Positions 16,139 to 23,920 of a DNA stretch of 46,630 bases are shown here, in pieces (position 1 is the first letter of the stretch; each line of letters opens with the position of its first letter). The notes beneath the pieces were generated by a model. The model had not been told where the DNA came from and ran no database searches. It saw only the letters and a list, made by a program, of their open reading frames with translations. Origin of the DNA: JAKQHY01 sp034429475 (GTDB lineage Bacteria > Chloroflexota > Anaerolineae > B4-G1 > SLSP01); the NCBI GenBank assembly GCA_034429475.1, contig DAOUGD010000342.1:1-46630 (forward strand), written 5' to 3'. A program made the position numbers and the translations under genes.

Positions 16139-17586
16139 CCTACCCATCCTTGCTCGCCGGGGGGACGTCCACGCCGGTTTTGCGAGATACGACGTTTTCG
16201 GTTGCGCCGGGCGAGGCGCTGGTCGTGCTCGGCCCTAGCAGCAGCGGCAAAAGCACGCTCTGCCACATCTGCGCCGGACTGACGCCGCGTTATACCGGCG
16301 GCGGCGCGTCCGGCAGCGTCCGAGTGGCCGGCGACGATATTCTGGCTGCGCCGCCTCCGGTTGGCGTGGTGGGGACGTTGTTCCAGGACGCCGCCGCCCA
16401 ACTGTTCAACCACAGCGTCGAATACGAGGTGGCCTGGGGACTGGAGGCGCTAGGGATTCCCCCCGCCGACATTGCCCCGCAGGTCACGGCGGCCCTGGCG
16501 CACTTTGGACTGTTGGAGGTGCGGCATCGCCCGCCGTGGGCGCTTTCCGGCGGGCAGCAGAAGCGACTGGCGCTGGCCGCGCTCTGGGCCATGCAACCGC
16601 GTCTGCTGCTGTTGGATGAGCCGCTGGATGGCCTCGACTTTGTCGGACGCCAGGAAGTACACGACGCGCTGGCCGGGCTGCGCCAGAGTGGGACCGCCGT
16701 GCTGTTGACCACGCTGGACTTGTCGGCGGCGCGTTACGCTTCTCAGGTCGCCATGTTGACCGGCGGGAGCCTGTCGCCGTCCTTTGCCCCGGCAGCGCTG
16801 CCGGAGCGTCAACCCGAACTGATCGCATCTGGCATCACCTATCCGCCCTCACACTGGCCGGACTTCGGCGCGGTGCAGCTTCAACCCGATCCCCCGGCAA
16901 TCGAGCTGGCAGACCTCAGCTTCCACTACCCGGATGGGCCGGGCGTGCTGCATTCCATCAGCCTGACGATCCCGCGCGGGCAATGTGTGGCCCTCATCGG
17001 CCCGAACGGCGCGGGCAAAAGCACTCTTATCCGCCATTTGAATGGCTTGCTGCGTCCCACGCAGGGAAGCGTGCGCCTCCTGGGGCAAGCGAGCGCCGGA
17101 CGCCGTATGGGGGAACTGGCGCGCACGGTGAGCTATCTCTTCCAACGCCCGGAGCAGCAATTTTTCGCCGCGACGGTGCGGGAAGAGGTCGCCTATGGGC
17201 CGACGCAGCTCCGTCTGCCGGACACGGACGCGCGCGTCGCAGCGGCGCTGGCGCACTTCGGGCTGGCGCCGTATGCCGCTCTGCCGCCGGCCATCCTCAG
17301 CCACGGCATCCAGCGCGCGGTGGCGCTGGCGGCGCTGGCCGCGTTGGACACGCCCATCCTGGTGTTGGACGAGCCGACGGTGGGCCTGGATGGCCGGGGG
17401 CGGGCGCAATTGTTGGCGTGGCTGGTCGCGCGGCGTGCGGCCGGGGTTACGCTAGCGGTGGTGACGCACGAGATGGCGTTGGCGGCCCGCGCCGACCGGG
17501 TGATCGCGCTGGCCGCCGGTCGCATCGTTGCCGACGGGACGCCAGAGGTGGTATTGCCGCGTTTCGGCAGGATGGAGGCGGCATGA
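16111..17586 (+). CDS. ecfA: ECF transporter fused double ATPase (EcfA-EcfA')
   Basis: A 491-residue protein with two ABC ATPase domains, as in CbiO/EcfA1-EcfA2 fusions, which power vitamin import together with EcfT. Domain 1: Walker A GPSSSGKST (K47), intact signature LSGGQ (145-149), Walker B LLLLDEP (E170), but LLTTLDLS where the H-loop His is expected. Domain 2: Walker A GPNGAGKST (K303), degenerate signature LSHGI (396-400), Walker B LVLDEP (E421) and an intact H-loop VVTHEM. In an ABC dimer this gives one complete ATP site (domain 2 core with domain 1 signature) and one doubly damaged site. The gene overlaps ecfT by ATGA. No ribosome-binding site is seen before the ATG, which lies in repeat DNA. 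Confidence 0.93.
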   Translation: MLDVHALRFTYPSLLAGGTSTPVLRDTTFSVAPGEALVVLGPSSSGKSTLCHICAGLTPRYTGGGASGSVRVAGDDILAAPPPVGVVGTLFQDAAAQLFNHSVEYEVAWGLEALGIPPADIAPQVTAALAHFGLLEVRHRPPWALSGGQQKRLALAALWAMQPRLLLLDEPLDGLDFVGRQEVHDALAGLRQSGTAVLLTTLDLSAARYASQVAMLTGGSLSPSFAPAALPERQPELIASGITYPPSHWPDFGAVQLQPDPPAIELADLSFHYPDGPGVLHSISLTIPRGQCVALIGPNGAGKSTLIRHLNGLLRPTQGSVRLLGQASAGRRMGELARTVSYLFQRPEQQFFAATVREEVAYGPTQLRLPDTDARVAAALAHFGLAPYAALPPAILSHGIQRAVALAALAALDTPILVLDEPTVGLDGRGRAQLLAWLVARRAAGVTLAVVTHEMALAARADRVIALAAGRIVADGTPEVVLPRFGRMEAA

Positions 17587-18353
17587 GTTACGAGTTCGAT
17601 CCCTACGCGCCGGGCGACTCGTGGCTGCACCGGCTCGACCCGCGTGTTAAGCTGTGGGGCGTGGTGGTGAGTTGTTTCATGGCGTTCTGGTGGCACACCC
17701 TGTGGTTGATGCTGTTTTTTCTGGGGGGACTGCACCTGCTGTTTGCTTTGGCGCGCATCCCCTGGCGCAAACTGCGCGAATGGTGGCAGCAAATGGCGCT
17801 CCTGGCACTCCTGATTCTGATCTTGCAGCCCCTTTTTCGCCCAAGTGGAGAAGTTCTCCTGACCTGGGGTATTCTACGTTTGACGACCGGCGGGCTGTAT
17901 GACGGCGCCGTCATCGCACTGCGGATGCTCTCCCTGGCCTTTACCCTGGCGCTGCTGCTTTTCACGACGACGCAGCCCAACCTCGTGCGGGCGTTTGTCC
18001 GCTTGGGACTCCCCTACGCCTGGGGGATGGCGATCAGCCTGACACTGCGCTTTGTCCCGGCCATCTATGCCCTCTTCGTCGCCGTGCGCGAGGCGCAGGC
18101 CGCGCGCGGCTGGCAGCCGGAAGGCTCTCTCATCCGCCGGGCGCGGGGCTATCTGCCGGTGCTGGTGGCCGTCATCATCGGCACGCTGCGCCTGAGCGAT
18201 CAACTTACCCTGGCGCTGGCCGCGCGGGGGTTCGGCGGGACGTCCCGCCGAACCGTCTGGCGCGATCTGCGGATGCAGGGGGTGGACTGGCTCACCCTGG
18301 CGCTGCTTTCGTTGGGGTTGGTCGTGGCCGTGGTGGGGCGCTGGGGCGGGTGA
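17583..18353 (+). CDS. ecfT: ECF transporter T component
   Basis: A 256-residue membrane scaffold that couples the ATPases to the S component. It starts with the usual DSWLHRLDPRVKL segment, has about five membrane helices, and carries the two Ala-Arg-Gly coupling motifs (EAQAARGWQ and ALAARGFGG) that contact the ATPase Q-helices. The ATG overlaps the ATPase stop in ATGA, so translation is coupled. It completes the S-A/A'-T set at 15480-18353. Confidence 0.93.
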   Translation: MSYEFDPYAPGDSWLHRLDPRVKLWGVVVSCFMAFWWHTLWLMLFFLGGLHLLFALARIPWRKLREWWQQMALLALLILILQPLFRPSGEVLLTWGILRLTTGGLYDGAVIALRMLSLAFTLALLLFTTTQPNLVRAFVRLGLPYAWGMAISLTLRFVPAIYALFVAVREAQAARGWQPEGSLIRRARGYLPVLVAVIIGTLRLSDQLTLALAARGFGGTSRRTVWRDLRMQGVDWLTLALLSLGLVVAVVGRWGG

Positions 18354-18381
18354 TTGTCTGCCATTCACGCCATGTTATACT
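18354..18381 (+). promoter_or_regulatory. Promoter for lipid kinase gene
   Basis: TTGTCT (18354-18359), 16-base spacer, TATACT (18376-18381) with an extended -10 TG at 18373-18374. The start would be near 18388, leaving a 100-base leader that contains the ACGTTTC heptamer hairpin. Confidence 0.5.
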
Positions 18382-18402
18382 AGGCGTTGTTATAAACTTC
18401 TG

Positions 18403-18452
18403 AAACGTGAAACGTGCGGCTCACCCGTTTCACGTTTTACGTTTCGCGTTTT
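18403..18452. repeat. ACGTTTC heptamer hairpin
   Basis: AAACGTGAAACG (18403-18414) and its exact reverse complement (18426-18437) flank an 11-base loop; CGTTTTA and CGTTTCG units follow, ending in five T. It lies in the presumed 5' leader of the lipid kinase gene and resembles the repeats at 28839 and 34244. Confidence 0.8.
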
Positions 18453-18487
18453 TGTATTCTCACACCCAGATGAAGAGATAATCCGGT

Positions 18488-19441
18488 ATGAATTACCAAA
18501 CGCTTTTGATTTACAACCCAACGGCCGGCCCGTGGGATATGACGCGCATGCTCAAGCGGCTGGCCGCCGATCTGGATAAATCCGGCTGGAATACCGAACT
18601 GGTGCAGACGGAGCATCCCGGCGACGCTACCCGGTATGCGGCGCAAGCCGTCAAAACCGGCTGCGACATTGTGTTGGTGGCCGGCGGGGATGGCACCATT
18701 CATGAGGCGGTCAACGGCGTGGTGGGCAGCGACGCCGCTCTGGGCATTGTCCCGGTGGGCACCGGCAACATTCTGGCGCGCCAACTACACATGCCGATTC
18801 TGTCGCTGGCCGCGCCTTTCTACATCAGCGAAGTCGCCGAGGCCTTGCGCCGGAGTTGGGTGCAGCGGGTGGATACCGGCGTCGTCAATGACCGTCATTT
18901 TGTGTGCTGGGCCGGTCTAGGACTGGACGCGGAAATCGCCGTCCACCTGGAGCCTCGTCCCCGTTATGCCAAACGCTTCCGCGCTTTGCCCTACATCATT
19001 GCGGGGTTTGCGGTCGCCGCGGAGTTTCGGGGCGTGCGCGCGCGTTTCTTGATCGAGGGCCGCACGGTTCGCTACCGCACTTTGATGGCGCTGGCGAGCA
19101 ACATTCAGCTCTACGCCGCGTTTTTCAACATTGCGCCCCAGGCGCACATGGACGATGGCCTGCTGGATATTTTCGTTTTCAAAGGATTGGGGTTCTCTTA
19201 TGCTTTGCGGCATCTGTTGTCATTGTTCAGCGGCCGTTCCCAGCGCGATCCGCGTATTATGCACGTGCTGGCCCGGACGCTCGAAGTGGAAACGTCGCCT
19301 TCCGTGGCAGTGCAATTGGATGGCGACCCCTTCGGCAATACGCCGACGGCAGTGACCATCGCGCCGGGGACGCTGCGGCTGCTGGCGCCGCCGCAGGTTC
19401 CCAAGAGCCTGTTCAGCAAACCCCCGGAGCAAGTGTTGTAA
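18488..19441 (+). CDS. Diacylglycerol kinase-like lipid kinase (YegS/DagK family)
   Basis: A 317-residue cytosolic or peripheral-membrane lipid kinase. N-terminal LLIYNPTAG and the nucleotide-binding VAGGDGTIHEAVNGV (GGDGT at 66-70), followed by VPVGTGNILARQL, are the family hallmarks. The C-terminal beta-sandwich has MDDGLLDIFVFKG and VQLDGDPFGNTP. It probably phosphorylates diacylglycerol or a related lipid with ATP. The PAP2 phosphatase gene just downstream could catalyse an opposing step. SD-like GAAGAGA lies before the ATG. Confidence 0.92.
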   Translation: MNYQTLLIYNPTAGPWDMTRMLKRLAADLDKSGWNTELVQTEHPGDATRYAAQAVKTGCDIVLVAGGDGTIHEAVNGVVGSDAALGIVPVGTGNILARQLHMPILSLAAPFYISEVAEALRRSWVQRVDTGVVNDRHFVCWAGLGLDAEIAVHLEPRPRYAKRFRALPYIIAGFAVAAEFRGVRARFLIEGRTVRYRTLMALASNIQLYAAFFNIAPQAHMDDGLLDIFVFKGLGFSYALRHLLSLFSGRSQRDPRIMHVLARTLEVETSPSVAVQLDGDPFGNTPTAVTIAPGTLRLLAPPQVPKSLFSKPPEQVL

Positions 19442-19513
19442 AAAACGTGGGAATCGAAGCGCTTGCGAGGCGATTGGACTAATGACTACGAGACTGTTTT
19501 CAAGGAGCCGACA

Positions 19514-20431
19514 ATGAACACATTGATGGATTGGGGTATTGAGGTTATCCTGTGGTTGCAGCAGTTTCATCCGGCGCTGGACGCGCCCTTCCAATTGATC
19601 ACCTCGACCGGCGACGAAGCCTTTATGATGTTTTTGTTGCCGCTGCTTTACTGGTGCCTGGATCGTCTGTTGGGGATACGGATGTTGGCACTGTTTATCC
19701 TCAGCACCTACGTCAACGTCGCGGCGAAAGTGCTGGCGGACCAACCCCGCCCCAGATTGTACGACAGCCGGGTGTGGGCCTATTCCGACGTGGGGGGGAC
19801 GGGTGGTTTCCCCAGCAACCATACGCAAAATTCAGTCATCCTGTGGGGCTACTTGTGTATGCAACTGCGCAAACGTTGGTTGTGGATCGTAGGGATCGCT
19901 TTGGTCATCCTGACGCCTCTGTCGCGGCTTTATCTGGGCGTTCACTTCCCCCACGACCTGCTCGGTGGATTTGTCCTGGGGATGTTGCTGTTGGGCGCCT
20001 ACCTGGTCTGGGAACCGGACGCGGAGCGGGTGTGGGGGAAACTCAAGATTTCCTGGCAGGTGGGAGTGATTGCCGTGTTGTCCGTTTTTATTGCCCTGAC
20101 CGTGCCGACCGACGAGGGCGTGTCAACCGCTGCGGTGCTCTTGGGCGGCGGCGCCGGCTTTATCCTGGAACGCCGTTGGGTCGGCTTTGCGACCGGAGGC
20201 GCGTGGCGCCAATTGGTGCTGCGCATGGTCTTGGGCTATGCCGGGGTGTTGGGGCTACGCTTTGGGCTGCGCGCGGCCTTTGCTGGCTTGGAACCCCTCT
20301 TGGTCTTCCGCTTCATTCGCTATACGGCCATCGGTCTTTGGGTGGGATTGGGAGCGCCATGGACGTTTGTCAAAGTGGGCTTAGCGGCGAAGGAGCTTCC
20401 CCAGGCGGCCGAATCCCCCGAATTTTGTTAA
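19514..20431 (+). CDS. PAP2-family membrane phosphatase
   Basis: A 305-residue, multi-helix protein of the phosphatidic acid phosphatase 2 superfamily, which dephosphorylates lipid phosphates or pyrophosphates at the outer face of the membrane. The three catalytic motifs are present: K72xxxxxxRP80, PSNH (H103) and SRLYLGVHFPHD (R138, H144, D148). The ATG at 19514 is chosen for AAGGAG 6 bases upstream; codons upstream of it in frame are non-conserved. It lies 72 bases after the lipid kinase gene, suggesting a shared lipid-phosphate role; the substrate is unknown. Confidence 0.9.
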   Translation: MNTLMDWGIEVILWLQQFHPALDAPFQLITSTGDEAFMMFLLPLLYWCLDRLLGIRMLALFILSTYVNVAAKVLADQPRPRLYDSRVWAYSDVGGTGGFPSNHTQNSVILWGYLCMQLRKRWLWIVGIALVILTPLSRLYLGVHFPHDLLGGFVLGMLLLGAYLVWEPDAERVWGKLKISWQVGVIAVLSVFIALTVPTDEGVSTAAVLLGGGAGFILERRWVGFATGGAWRQLVLRMVLGYAGVLGLRFGLRAAFAGLEPLLVFRFIRYTAIGLWVGLGAPWTFVKVGLAAKELPQAAESPEFC

Positions 20432-20434
20432 AAC

Positions 20435-20463
20435 TTGTAATTTTTATGAACTCTGTGTACAAT
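20435..20463 (+). promoter_or_regulatory. Promoter upstream of the VPDTG surface protein
   Basis: TTGTAA (20435-20440), a 17-base spacer and TACAAT (20458-20463) in an AT-rich gap. A second possible set, TTGCAT (20473-20478) with GATAAT (20497-20502) at 18 bases, lies downstream. The gap also holds the small palindrome ATGAATCATTCAT. Confidence 0.5.
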
Positions 20464-20552
20464 ATCATTGTGTTGCATATGATGGCGTCAATCTAGGATA
20501 ATGAATCATTCATCAGCATAACTTAATCATGCTGCCTCAAGGAGGAAGATAG

Positions 20553-21236
20553 ATGTCCGACGATCTCTATGATGTCATGGGTGGAGGAAGCAATCCTCTT
20601 TTCGATGACGAAGAAGAACAAGAGGAACAGCCACAAGCGGCCGCCGCCGGTGAGGGGCAAAACCGCACGTTCCTCATCGCGGTCGCTGTGATGGCCGGGT
20701 TGCTGGTATGCGCGATTGGCGCTTCTATGGTTTGGGCGCTTGTCATCAACCCGAGAATGCAGGCAAATCAACAGACGCAAACCCCCGTGGTAGAGGAAAC
20801 GCCGGAGGTGAGTGAAACAGTGGAAGCTACACCAGCTGACATAGAAACACCCACTCCAGAGGTGGAAGCCACCACGCCGCCGACCGACACCCCCACGCCG
20901 AAACCGACGGCCACGCCGTCCCCGACGCCGGTCGTCGGCCCGACGAACACGCCGGGGGCGGACGAAACGCCCGACGCCGGCGGCGAGGTGACCACCGCCG
21001 GCACCGATCAGGCCACGCCTACTCCCACCGTCCGGGCCAGACGCACCGACACCCCCACCCCCACCCCGCAGCCGACCACGGCGGGCGGCACGGCGCGGCC
21101 GGCCGCGACTCGCACCACAACCGGCGCCTCCACCGAGAAGGTGCCGGACACTGGCGCGGGCGAGGTCGCTTTGATTCTCGGCGCTGTCACGCTGTTGGTG
21201 GTTCTGTTTACCGCGCGCAAGTTGCGCCGGGCATGA
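20553..21236 (+). CDS. Thr/Pro-rich surface protein with VPDTG sorting-like C-terminus
   Basis: A 227-residue protein of unknown function. Residues 1-39 are acidic (DDEEEQEEQ) and probably cytoplasmic; ~40-65 is a membrane helix; ~66-190 is a low-complexity Thr/Pro/Glu stalk (TPTPxPTxTP), a likely O-glycosylation substrate. The end is VPDTG (197-201), a hydrophobic helix and the basic tail ARKLRRA. That order copies an LPXTG cell-wall sorting signal with Val for Leu. There is no cleavable signal peptide, so it would start as a two-helix membrane protein. AAGGAGG precedes the ATG. No sortase gene is in the window. The TP repeats are encoded by GC-rich repetitive codons. Confidence 0.8.
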   Translation: MSDDLYDVMGGGSNPLFDDEEEQEEQPQAAAAGEGQNRTFLIAVAVMAGLLVCAIGASMVWALVINPRMQANQQTQTPVVEETPEVSETVEATPADIETPTPEVEATTPPTDTPTPKPTATPSPTPVVGPTNTPGADETPDAGGEVTTAGTDQATPTPTVRARRTDTPTPTPQPTTAGGTARPAATRTTTGASTEKVPDTGAGEVALILGAVTLLVVLFTARKLRRA

Positions 21237-21271
21237 GCCGCTACCTGTTGGTATGATTGTAGCTATCCACA

Positions 21272-21313
21272 CGGGGCGTCCGGTCAATCCAGGCCAGACG
21301 CCCCGCTTTTGTT
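21272..21313 (+). terminator. Rho-independent terminator
   Basis: CGGGGCGTC (21272-21280) pairs with GACGCCCCG (21297-21305), followed by CTTTTGTT. It lies 36 bases after the stop of the VPDTG protein gene and before the aminotransferase Shine-Dalgarno. Confidence 0.8.
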
Positions 21314-21354
21314 GCACAGACGAAAATCAGCCCCCTTTTTGAGGAGTGCCCCCA

Positions 21355-22563
21355 ATGAAAATAGCCCAACGTGTGAAAGATTTGCCGGCTTATCTCTTTG
21401 CCGAATTGGGGCAAAAGGTGCGCATGGCGGAAGCTCAAGGGCACGACGTCATTCGCCTTGACCTCGGCAGCCCCGATCTGCCCCCCGATCCCAGAGTCGT
21501 GGCGGCGTTGACCCGCGCTGCCGGTCGCTCCGATGCGCATGGCTACTCCAGCTATTCCGGCCTGCCGGCCTTCCGCCAGGCCATCACCACCTACTATGCC
21601 CGGCGCTTTGGCGTCTCCCTCGATCCCGCGACGGAAATTCTGCCCCTCCTTGGTTCCAAAGAGGGCATCTACTACCTAAGCCAGGCGTTTCTTAACCCCG
21701 GCGACGTGGCGCTCATACCGGACCCCGGCTACCCTACTTATCGCAATGCGGCGCTGTTGGCCGGGGGCGAGCCGTATCCGCTGCCCCTGCTGCGCGAGAA
21801 TCACTTCCTCCCCAATTTCGCCGCAATTCCGGCGGACATTCTGAGCCGGGCGCGCGTCCTGTGGTTGAATTATCCCAACAACCCCACCGGCGCCCTGGCC
21901 GACCTGGACTTTTTCACCGACGCCGTCGCCTTCGCGCGCCGCCACGACCTGCTGCTCGTCCACGACAATCCCTACGCGGACGTCAACTGGATCGGTCTCG
22001 ACGCGCCCAGCATCCTGCAAGTGTCGGGGGCCAAAGACGTGGCGTTGGAACTCAACTCGCTTTCCAAGCTGGCAAATATGGCCGGCTGGCGGGTGGGGAT
22101 GGCCGTCGGCAACGTGACTGCCGTCGGCGCGCTGGCGCAGCTCAAGGTCAACGCCGACAGCGGCCTCTTCCTCCCGTTGCAAGAAGCGGCCATCGCTGCC
22201 CTCAATTTGCCGCCGGAGTGGCTCACCGACCGCAACGGCATCTACAAACGGCGGCGTTCCCTCGTCACCCGCGCGCTGGATCGGATGCGGCTCTGGTATG
22301 CACCCTACGCCGCCACTCTCTACGTCTGGGTCGAAATCCCGCCCAGCTTTGCCGACAGCCTGACGTTTGCGGAGACGCTGCTGGCCGAAACCGGCGTCTC
22401 GCTGGCCCCCGGCACGCTCTTTGGCGCGCACGGCGAGGGTTTCGTGCGCATCGCGTTGACGCAGCCGGAAGACCGCCTCGAAGATGCGTTGGAACGTTGG
22501 GAGCGGTGGCTCATCGGCAAAGCGACCGGGATCGCGCTGGATTATCCCGCCGTAAAGTCGTAA
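21355..22563 (+). CDS. PLP-dependent class I/II aminotransferase, LL-diaminopimelate aminotransferase-like
   Basis: A 402-residue fold-type I aminotransferase. DLGSPDLPP, YSSYSGLPAFRQAI, YPNNPTGA and the PLP lysine in NSLSKLANMAGWRVG (K238) are visible. The closest match by motif is the DapL/YfdZ/AlaC group, which includes LL-diaminopimelate and alanine aminotransferases; the substrate is not decidable here. The ATG at 21355 is used because GAGGAG lies 8 bases upstream; a GTG at 21346 overlaps that Shine-Dalgarno and is rejected. It forms a single-gene unit between a terminator and a repeat-bearing gap. Confidence 0.9.
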   Translation: MKIAQRVKDLPAYLFAELGQKVRMAEAQGHDVIRLDLGSPDLPPDPRVVAALTRAAGRSDAHGYSSYSGLPAFRQAITTYYARRFGVSLDPATEILPLLGSKEGIYYLSQAFLNPGDVALIPDPGYPTYRNAALLAGGEPYPLPLLRENHFLPNFAAIPADILSRARVLWLNYPNNPTGALADLDFFTDAVAFARRHDLLLVHDNPYADVNWIGLDAPSILQVSGAKDVALELNSLSKLANMAGWRVGMAVGNVTAVGALAQLKVNADSGLFLPLQEAAIAALNLPPEWLTDRNGIYKRRRSLVTRALDRMRLWYAPYAATLYVWVEIPPSFADSLTFAETLLAETGVSLAPGTLFGAHGEGFVRIALTQPEDRLEDALERWERWLIGKATGIALDYPAVKS

Positions 22564-22566
22564 ATG

Positions 22567-22644
22567 GGACACGGAAGAACACGGAAGACACGGAATGGAT
22601 AAATTAAATTAAAAATCTGTGTTGGCCCGGGTTCATCCGTGTCC
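22567..22644. repeat. ACACGGA repeat hairpin
   Basis: Units of about 9 bases built on ACACGGA(AGA), with GGACACGGA (22567-22575) inverted as TCCGTGTCC (22636-22644). It starts 3 bases after the aminotransferase stop and fills most of the gap; the rest is AT-rich with no clear promoter. Confidence 0.65.
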
Positions 22645-22691
22645 TATAAATTCTCCTTGATACCCATCTCTGATCTGCCAGGGGTTGTCCT

Positions 22692-23846
22692 ATGCAAATT
22701 TCTGAGATCACACAAAGAGGGAGCACGCTTGTACTAATGGCAGTGCTGCTGGCTGGCTGTGTGGGCGATCTAACTTCTCTGCCGTCCCCTGTCACGGCCA
22801 CTTTGCCTCCGCCGACTGCCACTGCGTCTCTGCCCACCGTGACGCCGGAGCCTACGCTTACCGCTACCCCTGCGCCGACCGTCACGCCCACGCCGCTGCT
22901 CACGCCCGATCCTGCGCGATTGCTGGCCGCGGCGGACGGCGGACTGGCGCGCGTCCGCGCCGTCGCCGGTGAGACGCCGCTGCTCTGCCTGCGCTACGAG
23001 GACACGGACGCCGACGGCGCGCCGGAATGGCTGGCCCTGACGCATCAAGAGGGCGTGCCTTCCCGCCTGAGCGCGTTCGTGCTGGATGGCGAAGCCGCCT
23101 ACTGGCTGGAACCGGCCTTCCCCAAAGTCGGCGTGCCCGACGTGGGCCTCGGCCAATACGCCACCTGCGAGGTCGAGATCCGCGACGTCAACGTGGACGG
23201 CATGCCGGACATCGCCATCTTCGGCCACGCGGACAAGAACGAGACGCAATTGCACCTGTTTTCCTGGGATGGGACGGGCTACCGGCGGCTCGGACGCTTT
23301 TCCGGCGACGCGGGCGTGCAGTTTGTGGACGCCGACGGCGATTTGGAATGGGAAATCTGGGAGGGCTATCGCGATCAGGCGGCGCCGAGCCTGGCCTGGC
23401 ACGTGATCTACACCTGGGAAGAAGGCGCTTACGGCTGGACTTCGGATCGCTACGGCTGGTACGCCCTGGAGCGTCCGCACAGCTACCCGACCCACAAGCC
23501 CCAATACGCCGTGATTGCGTTTTACCTGGCCCTGAACGACCGCGACTTGCCCGGCGCTCACGCCTTGCTGCTCCCACGAGCCGGCCGCGATTACGACGCC
23601 TGGGCCTTGGGGTACGCCACCACCGTGCGCGTCAGCGTGGGGGACGCGCACACGATTCCCGACACCGTCACTGAGACGAGCGCGCGCGTGTCGGCCATGG
23701 TCACAGCGTGGGACAATCGCGGCGGGGTCATCATTGGCCGCCTGTGGAACGTCGAATGGAATGTGCAGGCCACTGCCGCCGGCTGGCGGCTCGGCGATGC
23801 GATGGCGACGTTACTGGAAGAATGGCCGGTAAGCTACTGGCCGTGA
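22692..23846 (+). CDS. Thr/Pro-rich lipoprotein, hypothetical
   Basis: A 384-residue exported lipoprotein. The signal peptide ends in the lipobox LLAGC with Cys23 as lipidated residue. A Thr/Pro/Ala-rich linker (~29-75) follows, then a globular domain. That domain holds two short Asp-rich stretches, VNVDGMPDIAIFG and DADGDLEWE, resembling FG-GAP/VCBS-type metal-binding loops in beta-propellers, followed by aromatic-rich sequence ending EEWPVSYWP. I do not recognise a specific family. It is probably anchored to the outer face of the membrane. The start codon has only weak SD-like AGGGG upstream. Confidence 0.8.
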   Translation: MQISEITQRGSTLVLMAVLLAGCVGDLTSLPSPVTATLPPPTATASLPTVTPEPTLTATPAPTVTPTPLLTPDPARLLAAADGGLARVRAVAGETPLLCLRYEDTDADGAPEWLALTHQEGVPSRLSAFVLDGEAAYWLEPAFPKVGVPDVGLGQYATCEVEIRDVNVDGMPDIAIFGHADKNETQLHLFSWDGTGYRRLGRFSGDAGVQFVDADGDLEWEIWEGYRDQAAPSLAWHVIYTWEEGAYGWTSDRYGWYALERPHSYPTHKPQYAVIAFYLALNDRDLPGAHALLLPRAGRDYDAWALGYATTVRVSVGDAHTIPDTVTETSARVSAMVTAWDNRGGVIIGRLWNVEWNVQATAAGWRLGDAMATLLEEWPVSYWP

Positions 23847-23901
23847 GAAAATGCGAAATAGGAAATAGGAAACTGTGCGGAGCAGCCGCAAATCTGCTGA
23901 C

Positions 23902-23920
23902 TCTGCTTAATCTGCTGACA
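23902..23920. repeat. GTCAGCAGATTAAGCAGA repeat copy at a gene end
   Basis: Nineteen bases identical (opposite strand) to 27462-27480. On the minus strand they encode the last four residues (LSAD) and the TAA stop of the alpha/beta hydrolase. Just beyond, GCGAAATAGGAAATAGGAAA (from 23852) is another heptamer stretch. Confidence 0.8.
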
